This document shows, piece by piece, positions 14,669-22,749 of a DNA stretch of 29,861 nt. Origin of the DNA: PALSA-607 sp036509315. GTDB lineage: Bacteria; Actinomycetota; Actinomycetes; Acidothermales; Acidothermaceae. Every line of letters begins with the position of its first letter. Position 1 is the first letter of the stretch. The stretch is from NCBI GenBank assembly GCA_036509315.1, contig DATCFU010000247.1, positions 1 to 29,861 on the forward strand. Direction: 5' to 3'. The notes under the pieces are model-generated. The model was not told the DNA's origin. It did not search any database and saw only the letters and a list, made by a program, of their open reading frames with translations. The translations under genes and the position numbers were made by a program.

Positions 14669-15945
14669 TAGAAGTAGGCTCGCACACAATCGACGACGCG
14701 ACGCTCATCGTCGAGCAACGGCATCATCTGCCACTTGTCGTGTGTCGTGCACGGGTGCGAAATCCCAAGCCCGACGAGGTCACCCACCCCGATCGTGTCT
14801 GAGGGCGCTAGCTCGAGGAACGCATGTTGGTCGTTCACCTTGCTCACTGGCACGTTGAACGGCACCACGTCGCCCCCGCGCACGGACCGACGCCACAAGG
14901 CGATCGGTAAACCTGCGTCGAAGGAAACGTCGCGACGACCGGCGCCGATCAGAGCAAGCCCAGGCTCGGGTGTCGACAGCACCTGGCACCAGACCTCGAT
15001 CGCCGGCCGCAGTAGCGCCGCCAACGACGACGTTTCGGCGTAGAGCCCGTGATCGAACGTGATGTAGGAGCCGCTGCGCAGCACGCTGCGAACGGGCCGC
15101 GAACACTCCGGCGCTTCTCGCAGCACCGATGTCACGACGTCGACTTGCTCGCTGCCCCCGCAGGTGAGGACGAAGTACGGAGCACGCGAATCGAGCAGTG
15201 CGTCCGTGTCGAGCTCGCGCAGCGTGTCCGCGAGTTCCTGCACGAAGGTTCGAATAACAGTGAGCGTGCTCTCGTCACGGCCGTGCCCGAATGGCCCCTC
15301 CCAGCCGGCCACGCCGATGAGCGTCAGCGACGTCTGTCGCCGCACCGCCTCCGCGACCGCGCGTACCTCGTCACGGGTTCGGCAACCAGTGCGGCCACCC
15401 ATAGGACCAATCTCAACCAGGACGCCGAGGGGTTGCGCACCAGTTGGGTCGACAGCCGCCAACGCATCGCCAAGAATGCCAACCCCCGCGACCGAGTCGA
15501 CGTAGCAGAAGAACTCAAACTGCGGATCAGCAGCACGCTCAGCAGCCAGCCATCGGATGAAGTCGGCGTCGACCAGCTCGTTCGCCAAGAACACCCGACG
15601 CACGCCGTTTGCCCTGTACACGCGCACCTGCCACGGGGTGGCCGCAGTCATCGCCCATGCGCCGGCGGCGAGCTGGCGCGAGAACAACGCGGGCATCATC
15701 GTCGTCTTGCCGTGTGGCGCGAGCAGCACGCCGTTGTCTTCGCACCACGTGGCGAGAACGCCAATGTTGTGGTCGATCGCCGAGGCACTCAACGCGGCAA
15801 TCGGCCAGCTGAATCCGGCATCGAACAACGACGGTCGGCTGGCCACAAACTCCGAGACGCGCAGCCCCGCGAGCACGGCCGGAAAGCCCTTCCACCGCCA
15901 GTCGAGCACTTCATCGTCAAGACCTGCAAGCTGCGGCACGGTCAC
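14668..15945 (-). CDS. D-serine dehydratase-like / alanine racemase-fold PLP enzyme
   Basis: This 425-residue PLP enzyme has an alanine racemase-type TIM barrel, with the PLP lysine in LLAPHGKTTMMP (about K80), and a C-terminal D-serine dehydratase-like domain. The latter has the metal-site residues in NDQHAFLEL and GLGISHPCTTHDKW (His and Cys). Related enzymes act on D-serine, D-threonine or other 3-hydroxy amino acids, and the exact substrate is open. The start is GTG 15945, 18 nt downstream of the hemerythrin-like gene, so co-transcription is likely. Confidence 0.88.
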   Translation of the reverse strand: MTVPQLAGLDDEVLDWRWKGFPAVLAGLRVSEFVASRPSLFDAGFSWPIAALSASAIDHNIGVLATWCEDNGVLLAPHGKTTMMPALFSRQLAAGAWAMTAATPWQVRVYRANGVRRVFLANELVDADFIRWLAAERAADPQFEFFCYVDSVAGVGILGDALAAVDPTGAQPLGVLVEIGPMGGRTGCRTRDEVRAVAEAVRRQTSLTLIGVAGWEGPFGHGRDESTLTVIRTFVQELADTLRELDTDALLDSRAPYFVLTCGGSEQVDVVTSVLREAPECSRPVRSVLRSGSYITFDHGLYAETSSLAALLRPAIEVWCQVLSTPEPGLALIGAGRRDVSFDAGLPIALWRRSVRGGDVVPFNVPVSKVNDQHAFLELAPSDTIGVGDLVGLGISHPCTTHDKWQMMPLLDDERRVVDCVRAYF

Positions 15946-15963
15946 AGCCTAGAGGCCGAAGCG

Positions 15964-16629
15964 TCAGACCCCGGTGCGTAGCTGCTGCATCCGATCGCGA
16001 TACGCCGGCTCCGCCTGCTCGACGAACATGCTCAGGACTGGGGGCGGCAGCACGACCGTGAACATTGCCCGCTCGTCGTCGTCCGCTTCTTCGAGGATTG
16101 CCGCAAGGCTCGCCATCAGGTCTGGCGGTGACAAGCTAGCAGTCGCGTGCTGACCTAACCGGGCCCACTCCTCGAGAGTTAGGTACTCCTCGACGAGCGG
16201 CAGAATCTGCTTTTCTTCCTCGCCCAGGTGCTCGTCGAGGACCGCCGCGATCTGTTCGAACGTCGTCGCGAGGTCCTCGCCTCGTTGGGCCGATGGCTGC
16301 GCGGCCCAGCCCGGTAGCAGCTCCTGTGCCCGCGGGATCAGCGCCGCGACATGCAAGTGCTGATCTTCCATGCGCCGAATCAGGTCGGCCTCGACCTCGA
16401 CCCGTTCGAGCAATACGGGCCACAAGAACTCGTCCTCGCCGCTGTGGTGGATGTGCACGAATCCAAGCAGACCTGTTGCGTGGTCAGCCACGAAGCTGGC
16501 GCGCTCGACATCATCGGGGGCGACATCGCGAATCAGCGCGGGCAGCAGGCCGAACTCACGACGGAACACGCGGTGAATCACGACCATCTGCTGTATCAGT
16601 GGTCGGTTAGGGGCTGTATCGGTTGCCAT
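15964..16629 (-). CDS. Hemerythrin-like HHE-domain protein
   Basis: This 221-residue, mostly helical protein has the ligand pattern of HHE proteins: IHRVFRREF near residue 18, FVHIHHSGEDEFLWPVL (HxxxE) near 60, DQHLHVAAL near 90 and LDEHLGEEEKQILPLVEE near 130. A di-iron centre binding oxygen or nitric oxide is expected. The ATG at 16629 follows a GGAG-containing site. It lies upstream of the D-serine dehydratase-like gene and diverges from the dehydrogenase gene with a 71-nt gap. Confidence 0.88.
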   Translation of the reverse strand: MATDTAPNRPLIQQMVVIHRVFRREFGLLPALIRDVAPDDVERASFVADHATGLLGFVHIHHSGEDEFLWPVLLERVEVEADLIRRMEDQHLHVAALIPRAQELLPGWAAQPSAQRGEDLATTFEQIAAVLDEHLGEEEKQILPLVEEYLTLEEWARLGQHATASLSPPDLMASLAAILEEADDDERAMFTVVLPPPVLSMFVEQAEPAYRDRMQQLRTGV

Positions 16630-16700
16630 CGGCGGCAGGCTCTCCTGTCAGGTCAGCACTGTGAGGTAACGGGGGCCTGGCGTGATGCCAGGATGCGTGC

Positions 16701-17660
16701 ATGACGCATCGTGTTCTGGTTCTCGACGACTATCAAGATGTTTCCCGTCGGTTCGCTCCATGGCAGCAGCTGTCGGAGGTCACCGGGGGTCCGTACGACC
16801 TCGACGTGCGGACCGAGCACCTCACCGACGAGGCCCTGGCCGCAGCGCTCAAAGACGTCGACATCGTGGTCGCCATGCGTGAGCGAACGCAGTTCTCCCG
16901 CGAGGTCCTCGCACAGGCGCCTGCCCTCAAGCTGCTCGTCACCACGGGCATGGCGAACGCCGCGATCGACCTCGAGGCGTGTCGCGAACGCGGCATCGAG
17001 GTGAGAGGGACCACCGGCCTTCGGACGTCGACCGCGGAGTTGACCTGGGGTTTGATCCTCGCGCTGGCGCGCCACATCTGCGCGGAGGATCGCGACGTTC
17101 GCGACGGCGGTTGGCAACGCACGCTCGGTCTCGAACTCGCAGGCGCGCGGCTCGGCGTCGTCGGCTTGGGCAAGCTGGGCAGCGAGGTCGCGAGGCTCGG
17201 TCTCGCTTTTGGCATGGACGTCGTGGCCTGGAGCCAGAACCTGCAGCCCGAACACGCCGCCGAGTTTGGCGTTCGGGCGGTAAGCAAGGGCGAGCTGTTC
17301 AGCACCTGTGACGTGGTCACGCTGCACCTGAAGCTCAGTGATCGAACGCGCGGCATCGTTGGCGCCGACGAACTCGCGGCGATGCGGACCACCTCCTACC
17401 TGGTCAACACCTCGCGTGGCCCGCTGATCGACGAGGACGCCCTCATCGAGGCACTGCGGACGGGCTCCATCGCGGGAGCCGGACTCGATGTCTTCGACGT
17501 TGAGCCGCTCCCCGCGCAGCACGCGTTGCGCACGCTCCCGAACACCGTAGTGACGCCACACGTGGGCTACGTGACCACCGGGACGTACGGGCGTTGGTGG
17601 CCGCAGGTGGTCGAGAACATCAAGAGCTGGGCCAACGGTGAGGAGGTCAGGGTGCTGTGA
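16701..17660 (+). CDS. D-2-hydroxyacid dehydrogenase family protein
   Basis: This 319-residue NAD-dependent enzyme has a Rossmann motif VVGLGKLG (GxGxxG, 155-160) and the catalytic triad positions R239 (NTSRGPLIDE), E268 (DVFDVEPLP) and H287 (VTPHVGY). These place it with phosphoglycerate, formate and glycerate dehydrogenase relatives. It lacks the C-terminal ACT domain of SerA. The substrate is probably a 2-keto or D-2-hydroxy acid but cannot be specified. Confidence 0.9.
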   Translation: MTHRVLVLDDYQDVSRRFAPWQQLSEVTGGPYDLDVRTEHLTDEALAAALKDVDIVVAMRERTQFSREVLAQAPALKLLVTTGMANAAIDLEACRERGIEVRGTTGLRTSTAELTWGLILALARHICAEDRDVRDGGWQRTLGLELAGARLGVVGLGKLGSEVARLGLAFGMDVVAWSQNLQPEHAAEFGVRAVSKGELFSTCDVVTLHLKLSDRTRGIVGADELAAMRTTSYLVNTSRGPLIDEDALIEALRTGSIAGAGLDVFDVEPLPAQHALRTLPNTVVTPHVGYVTTGTYGRWWPQVVENIKSWANGEEVRVL

Positions 17661-17681
17661 CCCCCCCGGGTAACGCGATGG

Positions 17682-18314
17682 TCAGTCGCCGCCGCGCAGA
17701 TCGTCGAGGGCCTCGGGCAGGTAGCGCAGCTGGGAGAAACTGGCCCGGCATCCTTCGCCCGTCGGCGATTGCGCGAGGAAGCCGATGCGCACCAGGTCGT
17801 CCGGCTCGAGGTCGAGGCTGAAGTGGCGGATCAGGCTCCAGTGCACGCCATCGGTCGCCGCGTGGAAGGCAAAGCTGCCGGGCGCCGACCGTGAGATTCG
17901 AAGCCAGGTCCCCAGCCCCTCGACGTCCCTGCTGTTGGCGTCGTCTGAAACCCCTCTCGTGACGACCGAGACCACCATCGGCTGGCCCGCGGGTGAGTAT
18001 TCGAGGCAGAGCTTGGCCCACGACCGTTCGTTGGCCCAGATCAGGAGCACCCCGGCGTCGAACGTCGAGACGAACTCGACCTCGACGAGCGCGCTGAGCT
18101 GAAAGCGAGAATCCGGGACGCCGATCAGCCGGGGCGCGTTCAACGAAGGCTCGACGTCGTCGGGCGAGACGAACAGGTCGCTTTGCGGCCCTGCCTCGAT
18201 CAGGACGCCGGACTCCCGCGAAGCGCTGCCGACGGCCGGCTCCCAGTGCTCGGGCACTACGTCCCAAACGAGCTCGAAAGGGACACCTGGCAGTTGTACC
18301 GGGCCGGCGTTCAT
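17682..18314 (-). CDS. DUF1349 domain protein (concanavalin-like fold)
   Basis: This 210-residue soluble protein matches the DUF1349 pattern: VEVEFVSTFDAGVLLIWANERSWAKLCLEYSPAGQPMVVSVVTRG, then TWLRISR...FAFHAATDGVHWSLIRHFSL and VRIGFLAQSPTGEGC. This is a concanavalin-like beta sandwich of unknown activity, possibly sugar-related. The ATG at 18314 follows GGAG. There is no signal peptide. Confidence 0.87.
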   Translation of the reverse strand: MNAGPVQLPGVPFELVWDVVPEHWEPAVGSASRESGVLIEAGPQSDLFVSPDDVEPSLNAPRLIGVPDSRFQLSALVEVEFVSTFDAGVLLIWANERSWAKLCLEYSPAGQPMVVSVVTRGVSDDANSRDVEGLGTWLRISRSAPGSFAFHAATDGVHWSLIRHFSLDLEPDDLVRIGFLAQSPTGEGCRASFSQLRYLPEALDDLRGGD

Positions 18315-18472
18315 CGGGCTCCTGTCCTGGGTTTGCGGGTGATCTTGTGGCTAAGTGAACCGCGATCATCGCCCATCGCGAACGACCCGCGAACCATCAG
18401 GGTCAGATGTGCGTCATTACGGGTAGGACCCTGGTGTCGGGCGTGACGGGCGTGCCGCACCGGGCGAAGCTG

Positions 18473-18498
18473 GGAATCCTGCACCCGACCCAAACGTT
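18473..18498 (+). promoter_or_regulatory. SigR/SigH-type promoter for rbpA
   Basis: GGAAT (18473-18477), then exactly 18 nt, then GTT (18496-18498). This is identical to the GGAAT-N18-GTT consensus of the thiol-oxidative-stress sigma factors SigR (Streptomyces) and SigH (mycobacteria). The predicted transcription start near 18505 lies about 10 nt before the ribosome-binding site. In Streptomyces coelicolor rbpA is a known SigR target. Confidence 0.85.
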
Positions 18499-18526
18499 GG
18501 ATGCGGCGAGGACGTAGGAGGAAGAC

Positions 18527-18880
18527 ATGGCGGAACGAGCGCTTCGCGGCAGCCGACTTGGTGCGGTGAGCTACGAGAACGATAAAGGTACCGAGCTGGC
18601 CGACCGGCAGGTGATCTTGTACGTCTGCCCGAACCGGCACCGGCTCGAGGTTCCCCTTTCCGTCGAGGCAGAGGTTCCGGGAACCTGGGAATGCAAGTTC
18701 TGCGGCGCGACGGCTACCAAGGCAAACGCAGCATCAGCGTCGGGCGAGCCGTTGCGGGTCAAGGCGCCGCGTACCCACTGGGACATGCTCCTTGAGCGCC
18801 GCAGCATCCCTGAGCTCGAGGTCATCCTGCAGGAGCGGCTCGAACTGCTTCGCCTCTCTGGACGACGCAAGAGCGCCTGA
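18527..18880 (+). CDS. rbpA: RNA polymerase-binding protein RbpA
   Basis: This 117-residue actinobacterial transcription factor stabilises open complexes and binds the primary sigma factor. The N-terminus MAERALRGSRLGAVSYEND and the sigma-interaction segment PRTHWDMLLERRSIPELEVILQERLEL are almost invariant in the family. The core keeps four potential zinc ligands, C34, H38, C56 and C59, as in the Streptomyces form. The mycobacterial protein lacks them. The ATG has an excellent AGGAGGA (18516-18522). The promoter at 18473-18498 predicts induction by disulphide stress. It faces ppm1 tail-to-tail across a strong hairpin. Confidence 0.97.
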   Translation: MAERALRGSRLGAVSYENDKGTELADRQVILYVCPNRHRLEVPLSVEAEVPGTWECKFCGATATKANAASASGEPLRVKAPRTHWDMLLERRSIPELEVILQERLELLRLSGRRKSA

Positions 18881-18884
18881 CCGC

Positions 18885-18926
18885 CACGCACCGACGCCCT
18901 CCTAGGTGGGAGGGCGTCGGTGCGTG
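18885..18926. terminator. 18-bp perfect bidirectional hairpin between rbpA and ppm1
   Basis: CACGCACCGACGCCCTCC (18885-18902) pairs perfectly with 18909-18926 around a 6-nt loop. It starts 4 nt after the rbpA stop. On the minus strand the last codons of ppm1 form one arm, and the ppm1 TAG (18904-18902) lies at the loop edge. There is no clear T-tract on either side. Confidence 0.8.
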
Positions 18927-19663
18927 AGTTGGTCAAAGCGCCAGCGGACGCCCCACTCGGTGACCCGCCATAGGGCTTCGAGGACGATTCCCCGGTTCAT
19001 CTTGCTCGCGCCCAACTCGCGCTCGACGAACGAAATGGGCACTTCCACGACGCGGTAACCGCGCTGCAGGCTGCGCAGCGCCAAGTCAACCTGGAAGCAG
19101 TAGCCCTGCGAGCGCACGGTCGTGAGGTCGAACGACCGAAGTACCTCAGCACGGTAGACGCGGTAACCCCCTGTCGTGTCGCGCAGCGGGATGCCGATGA
19201 TGAACCTCGCGTACGCGTTAGCTCCGCGGCTGAGCGCCTCTCGCGACTTCGGCCAGTTACTCACCTTGCCGCCGGCAACCCAGCGCGATCCAAGCACCAC
19301 GTCGGCGTCGGTGAGCGCCGCGAGCAGGTCGGGCAGCTGTTCTGGCTGGTGAGAGCCGTCCGCGTCCATCTCGACGATGGCCTCGTAACCGGCGGCCAGC
19401 GCCCACTCGAACCCAGCGACGTAGGCGGCACCGAGCCCGTTCTTCGCCGGCCGGTGCAAGACGTGCACATGGTCGTCGCTCGCAGCGAGTTCGTCGGCGA
19501 TCTTGCCGGTGCCGTCAGGGCTGTTGTCGTCGGCAATCAGGATGTGCGCCGACGGAACCGCCTTTCGCACCCTCGCAACGATCAGCGGCAGGCTCTCGCG
19601 TTCCTGATAGGTCGGGATGATCACCAGCACACGCGCGGCAGCAGGATCGTCGGCGGTTGTCAC
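18902..19663 (-). CDS. ppm1: Polyprenol-phosphate mannosyltransferase
   Basis: This 253-residue GT2 glycosyltransferase has VLVIIPTYQERESL at the start, ADDNSPDGT, the DxD motif in VEMDADGSHQPEQL near residue 100, RDTTGGYRVYR and a YCFQVDLALR...VEVPISFVERELGASKM end. It transfers mannose from GDP-mannose to polyprenol phosphate, supplying lipomannan and protein mannosylation outside the membrane. It has no membrane helices of its own. The GTG start overlaps the Lnt stop (GTGA), so expression is coupled to lnt. In M. tuberculosis the two are one fused protein; here they are separate. Confidence 0.93.
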   Translation of the reverse strand: MTTADDPAAARVLVIIPTYQERESLPLIVARVRKAVPSAHILIADDNSPDGTGKIADELAASDDHVHVLHRPAKNGLGAAYVAGFEWALAAGYEAIVEMDADGSHQPEQLPDLLAALTDADVVLGSRWVAGGKVSNWPKSREALSRGANAYARFIIGIPLRDTTGGYRVYRAEVLRSFDLTTVRSQGYCFQVDLALRSLQRGYRVVEVPISFVERELGASKMNRGIVLEALWRVTEWGVRWRFDQLTHRRPPT

Positions 19664-21285
19664 GACGCGAGTTCCTTTCGGGGATCGCGACCCTCGGGAT
19701 AGCGAACCGGTGTGTTGCGGATTACCACGGCGACGATGGACAGCACGCCGAGTATGCCCAGCACCCATTCAGGGCCCGCACCCAGGTGATCCGCAATCGT
19801 GAGCCGGGTGCGCAGCACGACCGGCATATCGATGATCGCCGGCGTCAACTCCGCGGTCTGTGCCACGACGTGGCCGTCCGGCGTGATGACGGCGCTGATC
19901 CCGCTGGTCGCGGCGACAACCACCGCCCGCCCGTGCTCCACCGCGCGCAGCTGCGACATCGCAAGCTGCTGGCGGGTCTCAGCGGTGTGCATGTAGGTGG
20001 CGTTGTTGGTCTGGACGACGATCAGCTGGCCGCCGTGAGTCACGCCATCGCGGACCTGCTCATCGAAGGCGACCTCGAAGCACATGACGTCGGCGATCGT
20101 GGCTGGCCCGACGGTCAGCGTGCCGGGCGTATGCCCTGGCAAGAAATTCTCCGGGACCAATGACGTCAGGTTCGTCAGATGGTTGATCAAGCCGCGCCAC
20201 GGGATGTATTCGCCGAAGGGCACGAGATGCCGCTTTGTGTAGCGCTCGCCCGGGCCTGTGACTGGATTCCAGACGATCGCGGTATTGCTCACGTTGTTGG
20301 GCCCGTCTTGGAGCACCGCACCCACCAGGATCGGCACGCCAAGCGCGTTCGCGGCGGCCTGGATCTCCGCGCCCGCCTTGGTGTCGTGGAACGGGTCGAC
20401 GTCGGACGCGTTCTCGGGCCACAGGACGAGCTGCGGCTGGGCGAGCTGGCCTGACTTCGCCTCGGCTGTCAATGTGGCGGTCTCGGCCAGGTGGTCGTTG
20501 AGCACTTCCTCGGCTCGCCCGAGGAAGTGGGTGCCCGGATGCGGCACGTTGCCTTGCACGAGCGCGACCTGGACGGTTTTGCCGTCAGTGGGACGTGGCA
20601 CGGCAAGACCAAGCAGCGGGACGCCGAGGGCCGCCACCGCAGCTAGCGCGGCGCCCATGCCAGCACCGACACGCATGACGGAGCCGACCCTGAACCTCAG
20701 GACCGCGAGGGCAAGCAGCCCCGCCGACAACGCGACCGCGAAGGTCACCCCTGGTGCTCCGCCGAGAGCGGCATAGCCGGTGAACGGCGTATTGCCTTGG
20801 CTGAACGCGAGCCGGCCCCACGAGAAACCACCGAGTGGCCAGCGGTCGCGAACGAGTTCCTCCGCCACCCAGAGACAGGCGGTCCAGACCGGCCAGCCCG
20901 GTAGTCGTTGCACGACCTTTGCCAGGCCGCAACCGAGCACGGCAATATAGGCCGACATCACGATGGCCAGCGCGACCCACGCCAGCGGGGTCACGACGTG
21001 CAGCCAGAACAGCAGCGGAACGAACTCGCCTAGCCCAGCGGCGAACCCGATGGCGAGACCGGCATGCCAGCTCTGCCCTCTGACCGCAATCAGGATTGCC
21101 GCGGTCGCTGGCACTGCGATCGGCCACCACGCCAGCGGAGCGAACGCCGCATCGAGTGCCAGGCCCCCGACGAATGCGAGCCCGATGGCGACCCAGCGCG
21201 AAAGTGCGGCCGGACCAGGGGCTGGCCCCGCGCCAGCGGTTGGGTCAGCGCCTGCCGCGCCAGCGTCATCGGCAAGTCGGGGCAT
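19660..21285 (-). CDS. lnt: Apolipoprotein N-acyltransferase
   Basis: This 541-residue enzyme starts at ATG 21285. Six to seven helices in the first 230 residues are followed by a periplasmic nitrilase-like domain. The catalytic residues are visible: Glu in LVLWPENASD, Lys in RYTKRHLVPFGEYIP and Cys in ADVMCFEVAFDE. A final helix follows. It adds the third acyl chain to lipoproteins, such as the cyclophilin at 11401. The frame is open to 21411, but that extension is Arg/Cys-rich and non-conserved. It forms an operon with ppm1. Confidence 0.93.
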   Translation of the reverse strand: MPRLADDAGAAGADPTAGAGPAPGPAALSRWVAIGLAFVGGLALDAAFAPLAWWPIAVPATAAILIAVRGQSWHAGLAIGFAAGLGEFVPLLFWLHVVTPLAWVALAIVMSAYIAVLGCGLAKVVQRLPGWPVWTACLWVAEELVRDRWPLGGFSWGRLAFSQGNTPFTGYAALGGAPGVTFAVALSAGLLALAVLRFRVGSVMRVGAGMGAALAAVAALGVPLLGLAVPRPTDGKTVQVALVQGNVPHPGTHFLGRAEEVLNDHLAETATLTAEAKSGQLAQPQLVLWPENASDVDPFHDTKAGAEIQAAANALGVPILVGAVLQDGPNNVSNTAIVWNPVTGPGERYTKRHLVPFGEYIPWRGLINHLTNLTSLVPENFLPGHTPGTLTVGPATIADVMCFEVAFDEQVRDGVTHGGQLIVVQTNNATYMHTAETRQQLAMSQLRAVEHGRAVVVAATSGISAVITPDGHVVAQTAELTPAIIDMPVVLRTRLTIADHLGAGPEWVLGILGVLSIVAVVIRNTPVRYPEGRDPRKELAS

Positions 21286-21466
21286 TTCGCCGATCCGCCT
21301 CTGCACAGCACTCCTCGCGGCCTTTTGCGGCCACGAGTCGCCTGTGGCTGTTTGCGCACGGTACAACGCCGCGCGCCGTCGTGCGGCGGCGAGCGGGCAG
21401 CAGACACGCAACTAGGAGCGAACTGAGATGAAAATCCTGCGAAAGCGGCTGGCTGCCGGGCAAGGG

Positions 21467-21571
21467 CCGGGCGCCCCTCGGACCGATCGCGATCCCGCCG
21501 GCTGCGGGACAACTACCGTTGTCTACTGGGCGCCCGGACCCTCCCGGGTGTCGCACCCCCAACCGGTGCGA
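21467..21571. ncRNA. Candidate structured RNA or leader element
   Basis: A 10-bp perfect stem (CCGGGCGCCC 21467-21476 with GGGCGCCCGG 21528-21537) encloses two directly abutting hairpins, CCCGC/GCGGG (21494-21498/21504-21508) and ACAAC/GTTGT (21509-21513/21518-21522). Just outside follow ACCC/GGGT (21538-21541/21546-21549) and a 7-bp stem TCGCACC/GGTGCGA (21551-21557/21565-21571). Read leftward, two loops are GGGA (GNRA type) and GGTA, which favours the minus strand and the lnt leader. It matches no riboswitch class I recognise. Five stems in 105 nt is suggestive only, because high GC makes chance stems common. Confidence 0.35.
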
Positions 21572-21752
21572 AGCGGCTCCTCGCCCCTGCCTGACACACC
21601 TGGACCTGGCACCTGGGCGACCTGCGCAGTGCCCGCGCGGCCGCCGAACGACCCAGGATGATCGAAGCGGGAAAGGGCTCTCCTCGCCGGAAATCTCGGT
21701 GGACGCCGGGGACGATACCCGGTTGCCGCCAGGGTCTGTCAACCGCCGTCTG

Positions 21753-21780
21753 ACCTGCGAAGATGCGCATCGTCGCAGGT
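21753..21780. repeat. 28-nt near-perfect palindrome
   Basis: ACCTGCGAAGATGC is followed directly by GCATCGTCGCAGGT. The halves pair at 13 of 14 positions, with one A/G mismatch. It could be a terminator for the leftward CAP gene about 160 nt away or a protein-binding site. No T-tract follows. Confidence 0.7.
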
Positions 21781-21938
21781 CATCGACCCCCGGCAACGGG
21801 GCGGCAATAGTCCGCCAAAAGTCAGCAAAAGATGGTCCGGCGTAAGAGAAAGATGCCAGTGCGTCCTCTGTTACTGACGGGGTCGGTTGGCCGGATCCTG
21901 CGGCGTACGCCACCCAACACCGGATACAGCCTTCGCCG

Positions 21939-22718
21939 CTAGTCCGACCCCGCGGCTTTGGCTGCGAAATCGAGCAACCGACTCACGGGGTCTGTCCCCG
22001 AAACGGCCTCTTCGCCGACGCCGAACTGCGCAGTCAACCGTTCGGCTTCAGCCAGCGGCAAGCGGGCGAGAGAGCGGGAGACCGGAACCGCCGGGGTCGC
22101 CGCAACTGCGGCCAACGGCGGTCGCTGCACGTGCACGATGACCGGCATCCGGCGTGGGGCGGCGACAACCGCGCGAGGCGTGACCTTGGTGACCTTGGGC
22201 GCGACCGGGGCAACCGGTGCTGTCGATCCGGTTGGGCGGCGGAACACCTCCGAGACCCACAGCGTGCCGTGCTTGTCGATCACGTAGCCGACACCGATTT
22301 GGGTGAAAGCGGCGCGCAAGATGTTGGCCCGGTGCTCAGGTGAGGCCATGAAAGCCGCCTCGATCATCGACTCGGACGCCCCCTCGCCTACGTTCTCGCC
22401 AACCATGACCCAGCAGCACAGCCCAGATCCGAGATTCGGGGTGTGAAACAGCGCATCGGCATCAGCCATGTTCCGCGCTTGGTTGGTCGCCGCGGTGCTC
22501 AGATCGGCGCTGACACTCAGGCCGGGAAGGCCGACGGCGGCCCGGGCCTGGTTGGCCGCCGCCACGAAGGCAGCTCCCGGGTTCGTACTGGCCGCTGCCT
22601 GGCCCGTGACGAGCACGATGCCGGCGGTCGCCGCTCCCACGACGGCTAGTGCCCGGCGCAGAACAGCTCGACGCGGAATTCCGGGGCGGCCAGTCGTAGC
22701 CAGGTCACTCAAGAGCAC
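21939..22718 (-). CDS. Secreted CAP/SCP-domain protein, possible Tat substrate
   Basis: This 259-residue protein has an N-terminal signal with paired arginines (PRRAVLRRALAVVGAATAG...AAAST) that could direct Tat export. A CAP domain follows: VAAANQARAAVGLPGLSVSADLSTAATNQARNMA, GENVGEG, ASPEHRANILRAAFTQIGVGYVIDKHGTLWVSEVF. The C-terminal 90 residues are Pro/Ala/Val-rich with no known domain. CAP proteins are extracellular and their role in bacteria is mostly unknown. GTG 22718 follows GGAGG at 10 nt, a somewhat long spacing. TTG 22712 is a less likely alternative. Three repeated 9-mers lie upstream at 22750-22782. Confidence 0.87.
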   Translation of the reverse strand: MLLSDLATTGRPGIPRRAVLRRALAVVGAATAGIVLVTGQAAASTNPGAAFVAAANQARAAVGLPGLSVSADLSTAATNQARNMADADALFHTPNLGSGLCCWVMVGENVGEGASESMIEAAFMASPEHRANILRAAFTQIGVGYVIDKHGTLWVSEVFRRPTGSTAPVAPVAPKVTKVTPRAVVAAPRRMPVIVHVQRPPLAAVAATPAVPVSRSLARLPLAEAERLTAQFGVGEEAVSGTDPVSRLLDFAAKAAGSD

Positions 22719-22749
22719 GAGCCAGCGACCTCCGAGGCAGGGGCACCCA

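Larger units (their letters stand above)
21286..21938. other. 653-bp gap with no convincing gene, rich in hairpins
   Basis: It lies between lnt (start 21285) and the CAP gene (stop 21939), both leftward. Open frames on both strands (for example 21428-21661 plus, 21513-21770 minus, 21266-21913 minus) give Arg/Pro/Gly-rich products without motifs. It contains the clustered stems at 21467-21571, repeated ACCTG words at 21596-21625, a 28-nt near-palindrome at 21753-21780 and the palindrome GGCGTACGCC at 21902-21911. The leftward part could be a long lnt leader. Confidence 0.7.

Noticed and set aside
21467..21660. Known riboswitch classes (cobalamin, ydaO/c-di-AMP, T-box) or housekeeping RNAs (RNase P, SRP, tmRNA)
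   Set aside because: None of their conserved sequence blocks is present on either strand; only generic stems are seen.
21428..21661. 77-codon plus-strand frame with AGGAG 9 nt before its ATG
   Set aside because: The start looks plausible (MKILRKRL), but the rest is Pro/Gly/Arg-rich without motifs and spans the strong hairpins, so I treat it as chance. Conservation could overturn this.
21266..21913. 215-codon minus-strand frame upstream of lnt
   Set aside because: It overlaps the lnt start, is Arg/Ser/Pro-rich and has no recognisable domain.
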